This document shows, one piece after another, positions 59,101 to 62,721 of a stretch of DNA of 64,000 bases. Below the pieces are notes generated by a model. That model had not been told where the DNA came from, did not search any database, and saw only the letters and a program-made list of their open reading frames with translations. Origin of the DNA: Rachycentron canadum (taxonomy: Eukaryota; Chordata; Actinopteri; Carangiformes; Rachycentridae); contig CM076650.1 of the NCBI GenBank assembly GCA_038496675.1, positions 8,144,645 through 8,208,644 on the forward strand. The letters are read 5' to 3'. Both the position numbers and the translations under genes were made by a program. Positions within the stretch are counted from its first letter, which is position 1. Each line of letters starts with the position of its first letter.

Positions 59101-61785
59101 GTAGTATCACTAATGGCAGGAAAGCTTGTAGAGAAAAACCACTAAGTCCCCAGAATATATACAAAAGAAAAGAGTCTATTTATAAATAGTTTAAAATTCA
59201 AAAAGGATTCTATAAGAGCTGACAAGAAATTGTCGATTAATCAAATTACTTGATGACTGATTAGTCATTCAAGTAGTTATTCAACCAAAAATGTCCTAAA
59301 CATTCAAATGTGAGTCTTTTCTCTGGTTTATTTAATTGTAAACAGAATATGTCTGGATTTTGGACAAAAGCAAGCAATTTTGAAGATGCCACTTTGAGGT
59401 CATGGTGATGGATATTTTTCAGGGGTTTTTTTTATCCATTAAGCCATCACATTTGCTGCAGCTGTTATTCACCTTCATTATTCTCCAGCTGGAGAAGGAC
59501 CATGAGTAAAATTAATTTTCTGTGACTTGATAACTCTATTTCAGTGCTGTCATTGATATTGTGTGCGTTTTCTTGCAGGAATGGCAGAACTCCATCCAGA
59601 AGAACGCAGGTCTTGCCTTTATCGAGCTAGTCAATGAAGGCAGGTGGGTAACTCTGACCTGCTAAGCGCTATTCCTCTCACCCTGCAGCACTTCTTCATT
59701 GTCCAACCTCAACCTACTGGCCACTTTCCTATTCCTCCTCCGTCCCTGGATCACATCACAACCCCTCAGGCCCTCAAGGTCCCTGAGGCCCTTGTGATGG
59801 GGTGGCTATTCAAGATTCTGGACAACAATCAATGACTGGTGGTGTAGAGGGGCTTGGGAGTGTGAGGATGGAGGACCCTTGAGTTCAAAGCTTCATTCAA
59901 TACCTGCTCATCCCAGTGGGATGGAGAAGAGAGAGGGGCTAGAAGGTGGAAGGTGACAGGGGCTCTGATCGCTGGTTTCTCTGTGACACTTGGGAAATCG
60001 TTCTTGATTTCTCCCTGACTCTCTGTCAGATTGTCTTTCTACGTAAGCCTTTATCTGCCTGTAAGCGTCTCCTCTGTCTACTATTTGTCCTTTTTTAAAA
60101 TTGTTTCTCAGTTACACAGGCACATGAGCCTCCCCACCTTTTCCTAATAAGACGTTCCCACGTCAGCTCCTCTCAGTCTTAGATCTCTCATCAGTTTCAG
60201 ATTTAGAGGGCCCCCCTTTCCATTATTGATCCTTAGCTTTTAGAGTTGGCAGAGGCTAATCCACAGTAATGCTGATTAGACTAGCAATGTAGTCCCCTGA
60301 CTTGTTTGTGGAGGGTAGGATTTGTAGTTCACTTTAATGAGGTTGCTGTTATGTAACAATTAGTGAAAGCGTGGTAATTTATAGTGCACACCTGTAAGCA
60401 TACATGTTCAGACTGATGCACATCTTCTGGGAATCCAATGGTCCTTAAAGATAGAGAAAGATCTCTCCAAAAGTTTAAAAGTTTTATCCATCCTAAATCC
60501 AGATATTAGAGCTGGAATAATTAGTTGATTCACTAAATAGCTTGTAAGTGAATTAATCAACTGGGCTTATGTTGAAATCAAAACAATTATTCTAAAATCA
60601 TTTTTTTTATTTGACTTCACTGAACATTAATTTGGGATTAATGACATTGTGATGGGCTTTTTTCACTATTTCATAGACTAAGCAATAATAATTAATGATT
60701 AGTCAGTTTGCAGTCTTAACAGATATTATATTATGTCCTATCTGTCAATTCTAAGTACCATTTTCTAGTAGCCGTCCTTAATTTCCTTTTTACTTCTGTA
60801 GGGTGAGTCTAAAGTGGCATTAGCTTCATATAATAGCATTTTACAGCTGCATTTCCCAGTCTGGTAGAGGATTTGAGTTCATGAACAAAAATGCACTGTA
60901 CACTGTATATATGCATACCATAAGTCTGTTTTGTCCATATGTACAGTCTGAGTACAGAGCACCATAAAGAAGGGCAGTGGGTGGGTTATTGATAGCCTGG
61001 CCTGGACAGGGCCATAGAGGCTGCAGAGGCCCCAGCACCTCCGCTCCCCTGCTACCCTGGGCTGAAACAGAAGGTTTAGGTTACAGTCATCCCCTGACCC
61101 TTAAACCCCCACCCCTCAATCAGTCCCAACCTGGGCCTCCCCATCCCTCCTCTTTGGCCCCCGTTCTGTTATTGTTCCACTTTGCACAGCTCTGACCTTT
61201 AGGGGTGTAGAGAGGTTTCTTCGACCTGTACACACACACATACACACATAACGTGCATGTTTCTTCAACGCTGATAAGAAGAGAGAACCAGGTAGCCTAC
61301 ACATGTAGCAACATATGCACAGATCCTCCCTCCTGTCAGATGCATATCATTAACAAATCAATTAGCACCTGCACCTCAGTTAAAGATATATCTGGTTTGG
61401 TTTGGTTTCTGAATTAGATTTTCTGCTGATTTTTCACGGCTGTTTTTCAGCATTTAATGGCTGTTACATGGCTGTTCTTTCCCGAGGTCATCGCAGTGTT
61501 AAACAGATGTTTTAAATACTCTGAAATTCAAGATTTTATGATATTTATAAGCGTTTTCTTTTTTTTATTACCAAATTAAGTACTTTTATTATCTATGCAC
61601 CATGTTTTAAAATGTAAAATTAGCATGTATTGTACATGCTAATAAGTAGGCTGACATTCACCTTCTCTCTCCTCAGACTGCTGAGTCACACCATGAAGGA
61701 CCACCTGGTCCGTGTGGCTAATGAAGCTGAATTTATCCTCAGCCGACAGAGGGCTGAAGACATCCACAAACATGCAGAGTTTGAG
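10506..61785 (+). CDS. lrba: lrba, LPS-responsive beige-like anchor protein, 34 internal coding exons (partial at both ends)
   Basis: The joined exons give 1,943 codons without a stop; human LRBA is about 2,860 residues. Order of parts (residues of the joined partial protein): N-terminal ARM-like 1-143, concanavalin-A-like 144-315, DUF4704 plus ARM-like 316-850, acidic disordered linker 851-1311, conserved helical block 1312-1615, second linker 1615-1820, and the start of the conserved region before PH-BEACH 1820-1943. LRBA is chosen over its paralogue NBEA because diagnostic stretches follow LRBA: VGGQFDLEMNFIIQE, ITHSKVTFEQHKENL, KIARLDVSNVALDTERL, SIETDVQMWR, HELENIEPSQGL. The family scaffolds vesicle trafficking and recycling. 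Start codon, promoter, BEACH domain and poly(A) site are outside the window. Splice phases match at all 33 internal junctions. Identification rests on recalled human proteins; no search was run. Confidence 0.97.
11377..11436. repeat. (CA)30 microsatellite followed by a short TA run
   Basis: Sixty bases of uninterrupted CA, then TATATATA to about 11444. Lies in the intron after exon a. Confidence 0.97.
11921..12021 (+). CDS. lrba: lrba exon b: ARM-like region (residues 78-111)
   Basis: Encodes DLLVDMLGVLASYSITVKEL then KLFFSKLQGEEGQW. The SKLQG ending follows LRBA, not NBEA (SMLRG). Acceptor is tcttgcag; donor is TGG|GTGAGT. The exon finishes the split Asp codon and ends in phase 0. The next intron (995 bp) is plain apart from a GT-rich patch near 12914-12950. 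Confidence 0.96.
13017..13112 (+). CDS. lrba: lrba exon c: ARM-like region (residues 112-143)
   Basis: Phase 0 at both ends, 32 codons, PRHAVKLLSVLKYMAHRN through SFPGKNAA. Acceptor is tcctcag, donor GCT|GTGAGT. The 1.5 kb intron after it starts with a decoy T22-CAG at 13166-13190, and holds a perfect hairpin (14064-14085) and an AC tract (14412-14438). Confidence 0.96.
13166..13190 (+). repeat. T22 run followed by CAG (acceptor look-alike)
   Basis: Twenty-two T residues directly followed by CAG, 53 nt inside the intron after exon c. It has the form of a polypyrimidine tract plus 3' splice site, but no homologous coding sequence follows. Confidence 0.85.
14412..14438. repeat. (AC)n microsatellite
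   Basis: About 27 bases of AC repeat with a short interrupted AC stretch just before it; intronic. Confidence 0.95.
14626..14747 (+). CDS. lrba: lrba exon d: start of concanavalin-A-like domain (residues 144-184)
   Basis: Opens with AIALPPIAKWPYQNGFTFHT, the highly conserved start of the ConA-like (laminin-G-like) fold in NBEA/LRBA proteins, then RMDPLNNINVDKDKPYLY. It ends two bases into a Cys codon at donor GTAGGT. The following 730 bp intron contains an A run and a GGGGCCCC palindrome (15253-15260). Confidence 0.97.
15478..15604 (+). CDS. lrba: lrba exon e: concanavalin-A-like domain (residues 184-226)
   Basis: Completes the Cys codon and reads FRTSKGLGYSAHFVGGCLIV then KGKGFQHCVKYDFKPQK, very close to LRBA. 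Acceptor is ttttcag, donor AAG|GTACAA. Ends in phase 0. Nothing notable was seen in the 753 bp intron after it. Confidence 0.97.
16358..16477 (+). CDS. lrba: lrba exon f: concanavalin-A-like domain (residues 227-266)
   Basis: Forty codons, phase 0 to 0, WYMVTLVHVYNRWKNSEISC to DIAWFVNTSD. The TSD ending is shared with LRBA (NBEA has TND). Acceptor is gttgcag, donor GAC|GTGAGT. The 806 bp intron after it ends in an unusually long T/C-rich stretch of about 190 nt (17092-17283). Confidence 0.97.
17284..17430 (+). CDS. lrba: lrba exon g: end of concanavalin-A-like domain (residues 267-315)
   Basis: Forty-nine codons, phase 0 to 0. Contains KCFLGSSETADANRVFCGQM, nearly invariant in LRBA and NBEA, then AVYLFGEALSAAQILAIYQL. 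Donor is CAG|GTATAG, within a TAG trinucleotide run just inside the intron. Confidence 0.97.
17675..17872 (+). CDS. lrba: lrba exon h: linker into DUF4704 (residues 316-381)
   Basis: Sixty-six codons in phase 0, GTFKYKAESDLLFAEHHKTL to IFVHSPHALMLQ. LCLESSPKDNASIFVHSP is the family signature here. Donor is CAG|GTAAGA. The 1.07 kb intron after it shows nothing notable. Confidence 0.97.
18942..19075 (+). CDS. lrba: lrba exon i: DUF4704 region (residues 382-426)
   Basis: DVKAVVTHSVQSGIHSIGGV then QVLFPLFAQLDYCQPSS. Acceptor is tttctgtag. Ends two bases into a Cys codon (TG|C) at GTAACC. The 589 bp intron after it is plain. Confidence 0.96.
19665..19773 (+). CDS. lrba: lrba exon j: DUF4704 region (residues 426-462)
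   Basis: Reads CCTLLSFVMELLKNSVAMQE then QVLACKGFLVIGYTLEK. The acceptor follows a (TCTG)n pyrimidine tract. Donor AAG|GTGAGA, phase 0 out. The following 410 bp intron is plain. Confidence 0.96.
20184..20336 (+). CDS. lrba: lrba exon k: DUF4704 region (residues 463-513)
   Basis: Fifty-one codons, SSKVHVTRPVLEIVLAFSRY to LCDHILFNPAIWIHAPAK, phase 0 at both ends. Acceptor gctgcag, donor AAG|GTAACA. Long frames on both strands here are overlaps of this exon with flanking intron. Nothing else was seen in the 463 bp intron after it. Confidence 0.97.
20800..20968 (+). CDS. lrba: lrba exon l: DUF4704/ARM-like region (residues 514-570)
   Basis: VQLTLYTYLATEFISTVTIY to NPQDRSGVIPKGL. NPQDRSG is LRBA-like (NBEA has NPADSSG). 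It ends one base into an Asp codon at GTGAGA. The intron after it carries a degraded mobile-element end at 21049. Confidence 0.97.
21049..21260. mobile_element. degraded MITE-like element, Tc1/mariner-type end
   Basis: TACAGTACTATGCAAAAATT at 21049 resembles the terminal sequence (TACAGTACTGTGCAAAAG) of a non-autonomous Tc1/mariner-type element common in fish, with one-base differences. No matching second end was found, so the right border is a guess. Class assignment is from memory. Confidence 0.4.
21554..21633 (+). CDS. lrba: lrba exon m: ARM-like region (residues 570-596)
   Basis: DGPRPNQKEILSLRAFLLLF then VKQLIMK, LRBA-like at PNQKE. Acceptor ttttcag, donor AAA|GTAAGT. In the 819 bp intron after it lie an A-rich run (about 21680-21703) and a TATG-type tract (about 21999-22066). 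Confidence 0.96.
22453..22515 (+). CDS. lrba: lrba exon n: ARM-like region (residues 597-617)
   Basis: A 63-nt exon of 21 codons, DHGVKEDELQSIINYLLTMH plus Glu, phase 0 at both ends. Acceptor tgtgccag, donor GAG|GTAGGC. Skipping it would keep the frame. The 597 bp intron after it is plain. Confidence 0.96.
23113..23210 (+). CDS. lrba: lrba exon o: ARM-like region (residues 618-650)
   Basis: DDNLMDVLQLLVALMSEHPG then SMVQAFDQRNGIR. DDNLMDV is LRBA-like (NBEA has DENIHDV). It ends two bases into the Arg codon at GTAATG. The 362 bp intron after it has only A/T runs. Confidence 0.97.
23573..23665 (+). CDS. lrba: lrba exon p: ARM-like region (residues 650-681)
   Basis: VIYKLLASKSEGIRVQALKV then LGYFLKHLSPK. 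SEGIRV follows LRBA (NBEA SESIWV). Acceptor is ttttcacag; the Lys codon is split AA|G at GTAAGT. The 1.0 kb intron after it holds a T21 run (24320-24340). Confidence 0.97.
24703..24811 (+). CDS. lrba: lrba exon q: ARM-like region (residues 681-717)
   Basis: RKSEVMLSHGLFSLLTERLM then TTYNVLFE. Acceptor is cctaatcag, donor GAG|GTTAGT (T at +3, a weaker donor). Ends in phase 0. The 333 bp intron after it is plain. Confidence 0.96.
25145..25226 (+). CDS. lrba: lrba exon r: ARM-like region (residues 718-745)
   Basis: ILTEQICTQVIHKQHPDPDS then TVKILNP. Acceptor is tgtggtag; it ends one base into a Gln codon at GTAAGT. The 1.96 kb intron after it has an AT-rich first half and a more even second half (about 25810-26580) with a 67-codon minus-strand frame that I do not recognise. 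Confidence 0.96.
27184..27307 (+). CDS. lrba: lrba exon s: ARM-like region (residues 745-786)
   Basis: QILKVIAALLKNSPTSPESM then EVRRVFLSDMIKLFNNSREN. Acceptor is atttctag. The Arg codon is split AG|G at GTAAGA. A short CA tract (27348-27362) begins 41 nt after the donor in the 138-bp intron. Confidence 0.97.
27446..27638 (+). CDS. lrba: lrba exon t: end of ARM-like region (residues 786-850)
   Basis: RSLLQCSVWQEWMLSLCFIN to YEWGGWRVWVDTLSITHSK. YEWGGWRVWVDTLSI is nearly invariant in the NBEA/LRBA group; ITHSK is the LRBA form. Acceptor is tgtttcag, donor AAG|GTCAGA, phase 0 out. A (CA)10 tract begins 32 nt after the donor. Confidence 0.97.
27842..27868. repeat. (AC)n microsatellite
   Basis: About 27 bases of AC, followed by two copies of TCTACGCACAC-type units to about 27900. 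Confidence 0.93.
28511..28524 (+). promoter_or_regulatory. CTCF-type core motif
   Basis: CCAGTAGGGGGCAC fits the vertebrate CTCF core CCASYAGRGGGCRC at every position, in the forward orientation. It sits in a GC-richer patch within the 5.7 kb intron. The motif match is direct; binding is inference. Confidence 0.5.
29474..29521. repeat. (TG)24 microsatellite
   Basis: Forty-eight bases of TG within the large intron after exon t. Confidence 0.97.
31228..31238. promoter_or_regulatory. paired K50-homeodomain palindrome (P3-type site)
   Basis: TAATCGGATTA (in the longer CTAATCGGATTAG) is, on the other strand, TAATCCGATTA, the P3 dimer site preferred by K50 paired-class homeodomains (Otx/Crx/Pitx/Gsc type). 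It lies at the end of a 190 bp stretch of even composition. Motif seen; occupancy not known. Confidence 0.4.
33316..34698 (+). CDS. lrba: lrba exon u: 461-codon acidic disordered linker exon (residues 851-1311)
   Basis: This largest exon opens with VTFEQHKENLSRMFRQYQRQ, the conserved LRBA junction, then becomes a Ser/Thr/Glu/Asp-rich region without a recognisable fold. A run of mixed acidic and basic residues (nt 34177 to about 34338) could form a single charged helix. The last 24 codons restore conservation: KIARLDVSNVALDTERLELK (34624-34683) is almost the human LRBA sequence and has no counterpart that I recall in NBEA. The exon is 1,383 nt, phase 0 to 0, about 100 codons longer than I recall for the human exon, so lengthened by linker growth. 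Acceptor is gtttgcag, donor ACA|GTACGC. The RII-binding helix described for LRBA/NBEA proteins could not be placed by eye. The 188 bp intron after it is plain. Confidence 0.95.
34887..35077 (+). CDS. lrba: lrba exon v: linker end and start of conserved helical block (residues 1312-1375)
   Basis: Begins with a low-complexity stretch in which (GCA)4(GGA)3 at 34908-34928 encodes AAAAGGG. Then comes FRIPEFRWSHMHQRLLTDLL and FSIETDVQMWR, strongly conserved; SIETDVQMW is the LRBA form (NBEA ALETDVHVW). Acceptor is ctctgtag. The Ser codon is split AG|T at GTGGCG, a weak donor supported by the frame and by SHSTK in the next exon. The 400 bp intron after it holds a T17 run (about 35176-35192). Confidence 0.96.
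35478..35631 (+). CDS. lrba: lrba exon w: conserved helical block (residues 1375-1426)
   Basis: SHSTKTILDFVNSSENVVFV to MACGGILPLLSAATSSS. Acceptor ctctcag, donor TCT|GTGAGT, phase 0 out. An alternating purine-pyrimidine tract begins 12 nt after the donor; the 738 bp intron also holds a TA/TG run and a possible MITE (36077-36238). Confidence 0.97.
35644..35694. repeat. alternating purine-pyrimidine TG/CG tract (Z-DNA-prone)
   Basis: Fifty-one bases of strict G/T-G/C alternation with many CG steps, a composition known to favour left-handed DNA. It starts 12 nt after the donor of exon w. Confidence 0.85.
36077..36238. mobile_element. possible small MITE with degenerate inverted ends
   Basis: GATATATTTTTTTCAATATA at 36077 and the reverse complement of 36215-36238 (AATATCATGTTTTTTCAATA) share a TTTTTTCAATATA core, bounding about 160 bp of AT-rich DNA next to a TA/TG run. 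Both ends are low complexity, so the call is weak. Confidence 0.3.
36370..36550 (+). CDS. lrba: lrba exon x: conserved helical block (residues 1427-1487)
   Basis: HELENIEPSQGLTVEASVTF to MSPGGILRQCLRL. HELENIEP and SVTFLQRLI follow LRBA. Acceptor is tctctgcag; it ends one base into a Val codon at GTATCA. The 1.6 kb intron after it begins with T/C-rich DNA and has no recognised feature. Confidence 0.97.
38164..38297 (+). CDS. lrba: lrba exon y: conserved block end plus short linker (residues 1487-1531), GC donor
   Basis: VCSIAVRNCLECQQAQFKHG then a variable tail to LGTAKSASAQ. VRNCLECQ is a family signature. Acceptor is cctccccag. The 3' border is CAG|GCAAGT, a GC-type donor; it is needed to keep the frame into SPVDAVTGGMSPVRDL in the next exon, and CAG|GCAAGT is the canonical context of GC-AG introns. 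Confidence 0.94.
38893..39000 (+). CDS. lrba: lrba exon z: conserved helical block (residues 1532-1567)
   Basis: Thirty-six codons, SPVDAVTGGMSPVRDLDRLL to LRAVVFRDI. SPVD and DRLLQDMDINRLRAVVFRDI match LRBA (NBEA reads DVD). Acceptor is acatgcag, donor ATT|GTGAGA. An AC tract (39101-39119) lies 30 nt before the next acceptor. Confidence 0.97.
39149..39290 (+). CDS. lrba: lrba exon aa: hydrophobic helix segment (residues 1568-1615)
   Basis: EDSKQAQFLALAVVYFISVL then MVSKYRDILEP, conserved across LRBA and NBEA. The 15-residue run FLALAVVYFISVLMV (39170-39214) is hydrophobic enough to be predicted as a membrane segment, although it may simply be a buried helix. A His/Ser-rich variable tail follows. 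It ends one base into an Asp codon at GTACAC. The 432 bp intron after it is mostly a hAT-like MITE. Confidence 0.96.
39374..39648. mobile_element. hAT-like MITE relic, about 275 bp
   Basis: The left end CAAAGGTTTCCAGCATTTG and the reverse complement of the right end, CAGCGGTTCCCAATCTAAG, are alike, and GCTTGTGACCCCTAAATA / CTTGCAACCC inside resemble the ends of hAT-type non-autonomous elements (gtgacccc .. gggaaccactg). No clear 8 bp target-site duplication is left. Confidence 0.5.
39723..40080 (+). CDS. lrba: lrba exon bb: second linker with DSGIG motif (residues 1615-1734)
   Basis: Largely disordered, but with islands kept in LRBA: RRYDSGIGDDHT, GPDAISEALSTLSSEV, KNVKDILRSLV and DPSLLPPAFLG. 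DSGIGDD is at 39782-39802. Acceptor is tctgtttag. The Arg codon is split AG|A at GTGAGG. Confidence 0.95.
41004..41044. repeat. (AC)20 microsatellite
   Basis: Forty-one bases of AC in the intron after exon bb, followed by shorter AC pieces to about 41060. Confidence 0.96.
41600..41780 (-). repeat. probable degraded copy of the same dispersed repeat
   Basis: AAATGTCCAAACAGTGAAAA, then TTATGATCACAGTTTCCAAG, keeps the order of blocks seen at 51070-51110, but is more diverged than the other copies. Confidence 0.45.
45421..45593 (+). CDS. lrba: lrba exon cc: Ser/Ala/Thr-rich linker (residues 1734-1791)
   Basis: Completes the Arg codon, then SVVVAPKKASMMPPSSGTST and a low-complexity Ser/Ala/Thr/Val tail. 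SVVVAPKK lines up with SVIVAAKK of LRBA and SVVVPVKK of NBEA. Acceptor is ctctacag, donor GCTA|GTGAGT. A CA tract (45608-45628) starts 15 nt after the donor. The next intron (1.84 kb) has an AT-rich block (about 45820-46080), TG (46354-46378), T19 (46427-46445) and CA (about 46518-46555) tracts. Confidence 0.93.
46354..46378. repeat. (TG)12 microsatellite
   Basis: Twenty-five bases of TG; followed 50 bp later by a T19 run (46427-46445) and then a CA tract (about 46518-46555). Confidence 0.93.
47308..47380. repeat. (TG)29 tract with mixed TG/CG end
   Basis: About 58 bases of pure TG, then 15 bases of alternating TG/CG. It ends 56 nt before the first acceptor of exon dd. Confidence 0.96.
47437..47521 (+). 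CDS. lrba: lrba exon dd: Pro/Ser-rich linker with tandem NAGNAG acceptor (residues 1792-1820)
   Basis: Reads GGQVPASASLPSVPPLSPVT then QNTAPNM. The acceptor is ctgtagcag: splicing after TAG (start 47437) gives Thr-Gly-Gly at the junction, after CAG (start 47440) gives Ser-Gly. Both keep the frame. SVPPLSPVTQNTAPNM parallels SVPTVDSVSQDPVSNM of human LRBA. Donor is AG|GTGATT. The 283 bp intron after it is plain. Confidence 0.9.
47805..47938 (+). CDS. lrba: lrba exon ee: conserved region before PH-BEACH (residues 1820-1864)
   Basis: SISERLEHALEKAAPLLREI then FVDFAPFLSRTLLGSHGQEL, nearly identical to LRBA and close to NBEA. Acceptor is atttttag; it ends one base into a Ser codon at GTAAGT. The 794 bp intron after it has some even-composition DNA (about 48090-48520) but no recognised element. 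Confidence 0.97.
48733..48794 (+). CDS. lrba: lrba exon ff: SLVCMKSSSSVVELVMLLCSQ (residues 1865-1885), GC donor
   Basis: A 62-nt exon matching the family at every residue I recall. Acceptor is tttctccag. The 3' border is TCACAG|GCAAGT, a GC donor; the frame and the next exon (EWQNSIQKNAG) require it. It opens the longest intron in the window. Confidence 0.95.
49055..49067 (-). promoter_or_regulatory. DR1-type nuclear-receptor motif
   Basis: TCACCTTTGACCC reads on the minus strand as GGGTCA-A-AGGTGA, two half-sites one base apart, the DR1 form bound by RXR, HNF4, COUP-TF and PPAR dimers. A weaker look-alike (GGGTCAAGGGTGG) lies just upstream at about 49028. Confidence 0.35.
50069..50104. repeat. 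(AC)18 microsatellite
   Basis: Thirty-six bases of AC in the 10.8 kb intron. Confidence 0.95.
50995..51322 (-). repeat. copy of a dispersed percomorph-type repeat
   Basis: AAATTGCTTGTTTTGTCC (51143-51160) is matched, with one extra base, by the reverse complement of 59362-59380. TCAGAAAATAAAGAAAGATG near 51090 resembles the inverse of the 60650 copy, and ATCGATTATCAAAGTGGTTG near 51267 recalls the family's ATTAATCGATTA-rich edges. I remember this family as widespread in percomorph introns but cannot name it. Confidence 0.6.
52803..52950 (+). repeat. copy of a second dispersed fish repeat (GTTAGCATGCTAAC core)
   Basis: A perfect 14-base palindrome (52809-52822) is followed by GCTGTGCCCGAGTATAACTT and ACTAGCATGGCTGTGGAGTC. 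This order matches a repeat I recall from many fish introns (palindrome, GCTGTGCCTAAGTACAGC, TAGCATGGCTGTAGACTC). Family name not known to me. Confidence 0.5.
57254..57278 (+). promoter_or_regulatory. triple nuclear-receptor half-site, including a DR1
   Basis: AGGTCA (57254-57259), AGGTGA (57266-57271) and AGGTCA (57273-57278) lie in the same direction; the last two form a DR1. They sit at the start of a roughly 500 bp stretch of even composition with few repeats. Confidence 0.4.
59225..59450 (+). repeat. copy of the dispersed percomorph-type repeat
   Basis: GGACAAAAGCAAGCAATTT (59362-59380) pairs with the copy at 51143 in opposite orientation. GTCGATTAATCAAATTAC at the left edge and GGTCATGGTGATGGATATTT to the right fit the same family. 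Confidence 0.6.
59579..59643 (+). CDS. lrba: lrba exon gg: EWQNSIQKNAGLAFIELVNEG (residues 1886-1907)
   Basis: A 65-nt exon that continues the frame from exon ff across the 10.8 kb GC-AG intron. ELVNEG is the LRBA form (NBEA ELINEG). Acceptor is ttcttgcag; the Arg codon is split AG|A at GTGGGT. The 2.0 kb intron after it contains a repeat copy (about 60510-60720) and otherwise nothing recognised. Confidence 0.97.
60510..60720 (+). repeat. copy of the dispersed percomorph-type repeat
   Basis: TGTGATGGGCTTTTTTCACT near 60648, followed by TAGACTAAGCAATAATAATT, agrees with the inverse of 51070-51110. The flanks are rich in TTAATGATTAGTCA-like words. Confidence 0.55.
61677..61785 (+). CDS. lrba: lrba exon hh: last exon in the window (residues 1907-1943)
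   Basis: RLLSHTMKDHLVRVANEAEF then ILSRQRAEDIHKHAEFE, matching LRBA (RLLSQTMKDHLVRVANEAEF). Acceptor is ctcctcag, donor GAG|GTAAGA, phase 0 out. The expected next exon (starting near SLCAQYSADKRE) is not present before 64000. Confidence 0.97.
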
Positions 61786-62672
61786 GTAAGATGCTACACA
61801 GCTCTGGCATTCCATGTACAGTCAAGTGTACAAGCTTGAGAACAAAATGACCACTGACATAATTTTATGTTATGTAAGCAAACCAGACTACCTCTAAGTA
61901 TAGGAAAATATTAAAATCAACAAAAATTATATTGATTTTACAGGTGTTAGATTACAGTCTGCTTTAGTTGACAAAAATATAAATAGTATTCTGCAACTTA
62001 AAGCTGAAACCTGTAACTTCTCCCAACTGTTAAGTGTAGGTGCTTTACTGAGGTGATACACACTCAGAAATGTGATCTGCTGACCAGGCAGCGAGACTGC
62101 ATAAAAAATGATTTGCTCAAGTGAGAAAGTTGGACTGACAGACATATGCACCTTGACAAATATCATATAAAAAAAAAAATACATTTCTCAGTAGAGGAGT
62201 GCCTCAAATTTGTTTTAACCAAACTCTAGCATACAGATGGAGATAAAGACATCTATCTGTGTTGTATGGTAAAGGTATTAATTAAAAAACTTGACAAATT
62301 TTATCCATAATTGGTTGCCTCAGAAGAATTAGCAGAATTAGCATTACAGTAAAGAAAACCAAGCTTTATTAATCTGCCATGTATCCTCTTTTAAAATCCT
62401 TGGGAAGTTGGTATGAAGATTGCTATGAATTATACAATAAAGTCCATTTGTAGCTTTAGGGCAATAGCAGTAAGACTCTTTTGATAGAAATGCTTGATAA
62501 TTTGATATTCCTATCTTCTGTCAGCAGAAAGAGCTAACAGTCAGTGACAGCATAGAGGAGCTAGTCCAATGATCACCTCAGACTTGTCCATCAAGTTTCA
62601 GGTTCTGTCACAGCAAACCTACAGGATAAATGTTTACTTTTCAAACACAGCCCTCTGCTAATCGTGAACACA

Positions 62673-62721
<49 letters not shown>

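Larger units (their letters stand above)
48795..59578 (+). other. 10.8 kb lrba intron with GC donor and several candidate regulatory segments
   Basis: No exon recognised. In order: DR1-type motif (49055-49067); even-composition DNA (about 49740-50660) with an octamer and a SOX-like word; (AC)n (50069-50104); repeat copy (about 50995-51322); a 161-codon minus-strand frame without a known relative (51502-51987); T run (about 52346-52367); repeat with a GTTAGCATGCTAAC core (about 52803-52950); TA run (about 53508-53534); G-rich, ETS and NKX2-type words (54200-54400); a GAAA run (about 55100-55127); triple half-site (57254-57278) in a long even-composition stretch (about 57170-57700); repeat copy (about 59225-59450). 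Confidence 0.8.

Noticed and set aside
10506..61785. NBEA (neurobeachin) as the identity of the gene
   Set aside because: The proteins are close relatives, but at diagnostic sites (GGQFDLEMNFIIQE, NPQDRSG, DDNLMDV, SEGIRV, ITHSK, HELENIEP, ELVNEG) the sequence follows LRBA.
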